Assembly: GCA_018136815.1 (NCBI GenBank)
Contig: CM030938.1
Coordinates: forward strand, 3,263,289-3,327,288
Direction of reading: 5' to 3'
From: Isochrysis galbana
Lineage: Eukaryota; Haptophyta; Isochrysidales; Isochrysidaceae
DNA: 64,000 nt
Position numbers and translations under genes: made by a program. The notes below the pieces were generated by a model, which did not search any database, was not told the DNA's origin, and saw only the letters and a program-made list of their open reading frames with translations. Of the stretch, positions 63,214 to 64,000 are shown piece after piece. Position 1 is the stretch's first letter, and every line of letters begins with the position of its first letter.

Positions 63214-64000
63214 GCCGGCGCTGGGTGCAATGGGAGAGCGGCGGCAGGAGCGGGTCTCCCGAGCGGAGGGCGGCCCTGTGGGCGAGAGAGAGGGGGGGCG
63301 GGCGGGGGAGGGAGAGAGGAAGAGAGACGGAGAGATGGAGAGGGAGGGAGGGAGGGAGAGGGAGGGAGGGAGGGATGGGGAGAGAGAGCGAGCGAGAGAG
63401 AGAGAGAGAGAGAGGAAGCGCGCGCGCACGCGAGGAGAGGGAGGGGGCGGGTAGGTTGTGCTTCCGGCTGGGGGGCCTGGGCGCAGGGCAGAGAGAGAGA
63501 AGAGAGAGAGAGAGGGAGAGAAAGGGGGGGGGGGAGAAGGAGCGGGGAGGAGAAATAAACAGAGAGAGGGAGAGAGAAGAGAGAGAGAGAGGGAGAGAAA
63601 GGGGGGGGGGGAGGGAGGGAAGAGAAGGAGCGGTGAGGAGAAATAAAGAGAGAGAGGGAGAGGGAGAGGGAGAGGGAGAGGGAGAGCTCCGCCCCCCCCC
63701 CCTCTCCGCCCCCCGCCTCTCTCGACGGGTGAGAGAGAGAGGGGCAGAGAGGGACGCCCCAAAAGCTTTTGCGCGCGAAGGCGGACTTTCGAATGTCCGC
63801 AGGGATTTTGTAGTAGACGGTCCAGTGTAGTCTCGTAGAGTCTTCCTCCTATGGGAAATACGTATTTACCGCATTTGGCCAGAGGTCAAATACATATGTA
63901 TTTAGCTGTATTTGAAGCGCGTCCTGGGTTGTAGGCCTCGAATGTATTTGAAATGTATTTGGACGGAGGCCTAATACATATGTACAGTATGGGTGCACCA
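63214..64000. promoter_or_regulatory. Purine-rich upstream tract of SMC2, then AT-rich end
   Basis: 63280-63690 is almost pure G/A on the plus strand, with repeated GAGAGGGAGAGAAAGGGGG blocks that occur twice (about 63505 and 63585). The SMC2 coding strand is therefore CT-rich. From 63840 the sequence turns AT-rich with several ATACATATGTA palindromes. Long open frames in the purine tract are artefacts. Confidence 0.5.

Noticed and set aside
63225-63830. Arg/Glu/Gly-rich open frames in the purine tract beyond SMC2
   Set aside because: Artefact of a G/A-only sequence without stop codons.

Overview
The window is nuclear DNA from a eukaryote, most likely a GC-rich flagellated unicellular alga or other protist. 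Evidence: spliceosomal GT-AG introns, condensin SMC2, an XMAP215 tubulin polymerase, the spliceosomal helicase DDX23/PRP28, cytoplasmic XRN1, a KDM8-type JmjC oxygenase, a calcium-regulated mitochondrial carrier and a transition-zone-like protein with RPGRIP1 C2 domains, which implies a cilium. I see no bacterial operons, rRNA or intact tRNA. A haptophyte-like alga is my guess from GC and style, not a proof.

Layout: XRN1 3' part (+, 3-2747); LINE remnant (-, 3960-5724); XMAP215/CKAP5 (-, 6776-12296); DNA-transposon-like relic and LINE scrap; a 756-bp SINE-like element (14159-14914); DUF3431 protein (+, 15028-16947); LINE 5' scrap fused to the C-terminal half of an mRNA cap methyltransferase (+, to 18235); DDX23 (-, 19564-21966); an unknown gene region (-); a LINE insertion with an 18-bp target-site duplication (+, 24756-28185); RPGRIP1L-like gene (+, 30238-33906); ARM/IQ coiled-coil gene (-, 35835-39281); clustered SINE-like copies (39955-40953); KDM8 (-) and SLC25A24-like carrier (+) sharing a divergent promoter; more SINE-like copies; a TPR gene (-) and a coiled-coil gene (+) sharing a second divergent promoter; a second LINE lineage with a SINE-like copy tail to tail (54396-56400); and a complete 20-exon SMC2 (-, 57146-63213).

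Host genes are unrelated housekeeping, cytoskeletal and ciliary functions, not a cluster. The repeats form one connected system. LINEs of at least two lineages and a ~760-bp SINE-like family share a 3' end of the type GGCGAGAATATTAARARG followed by a T tail, and several copies have perfect 14-18 bp target-site duplications. At least three LINE copies share a 5' terminus that is a perfect hairpin. This LINE/SINE-like partnership is the most interesting thing here.

Intron content is very uneven: 19 introns in SMC2 against 0-3 in the other genes. Of 27 introns I could place, 24 are in phase 0, and about half have GT at the start of the downstream exon, so AG|GT occurs at both ends. Long G or purine/pyrimidine tracts sit just upstream of most start codons.
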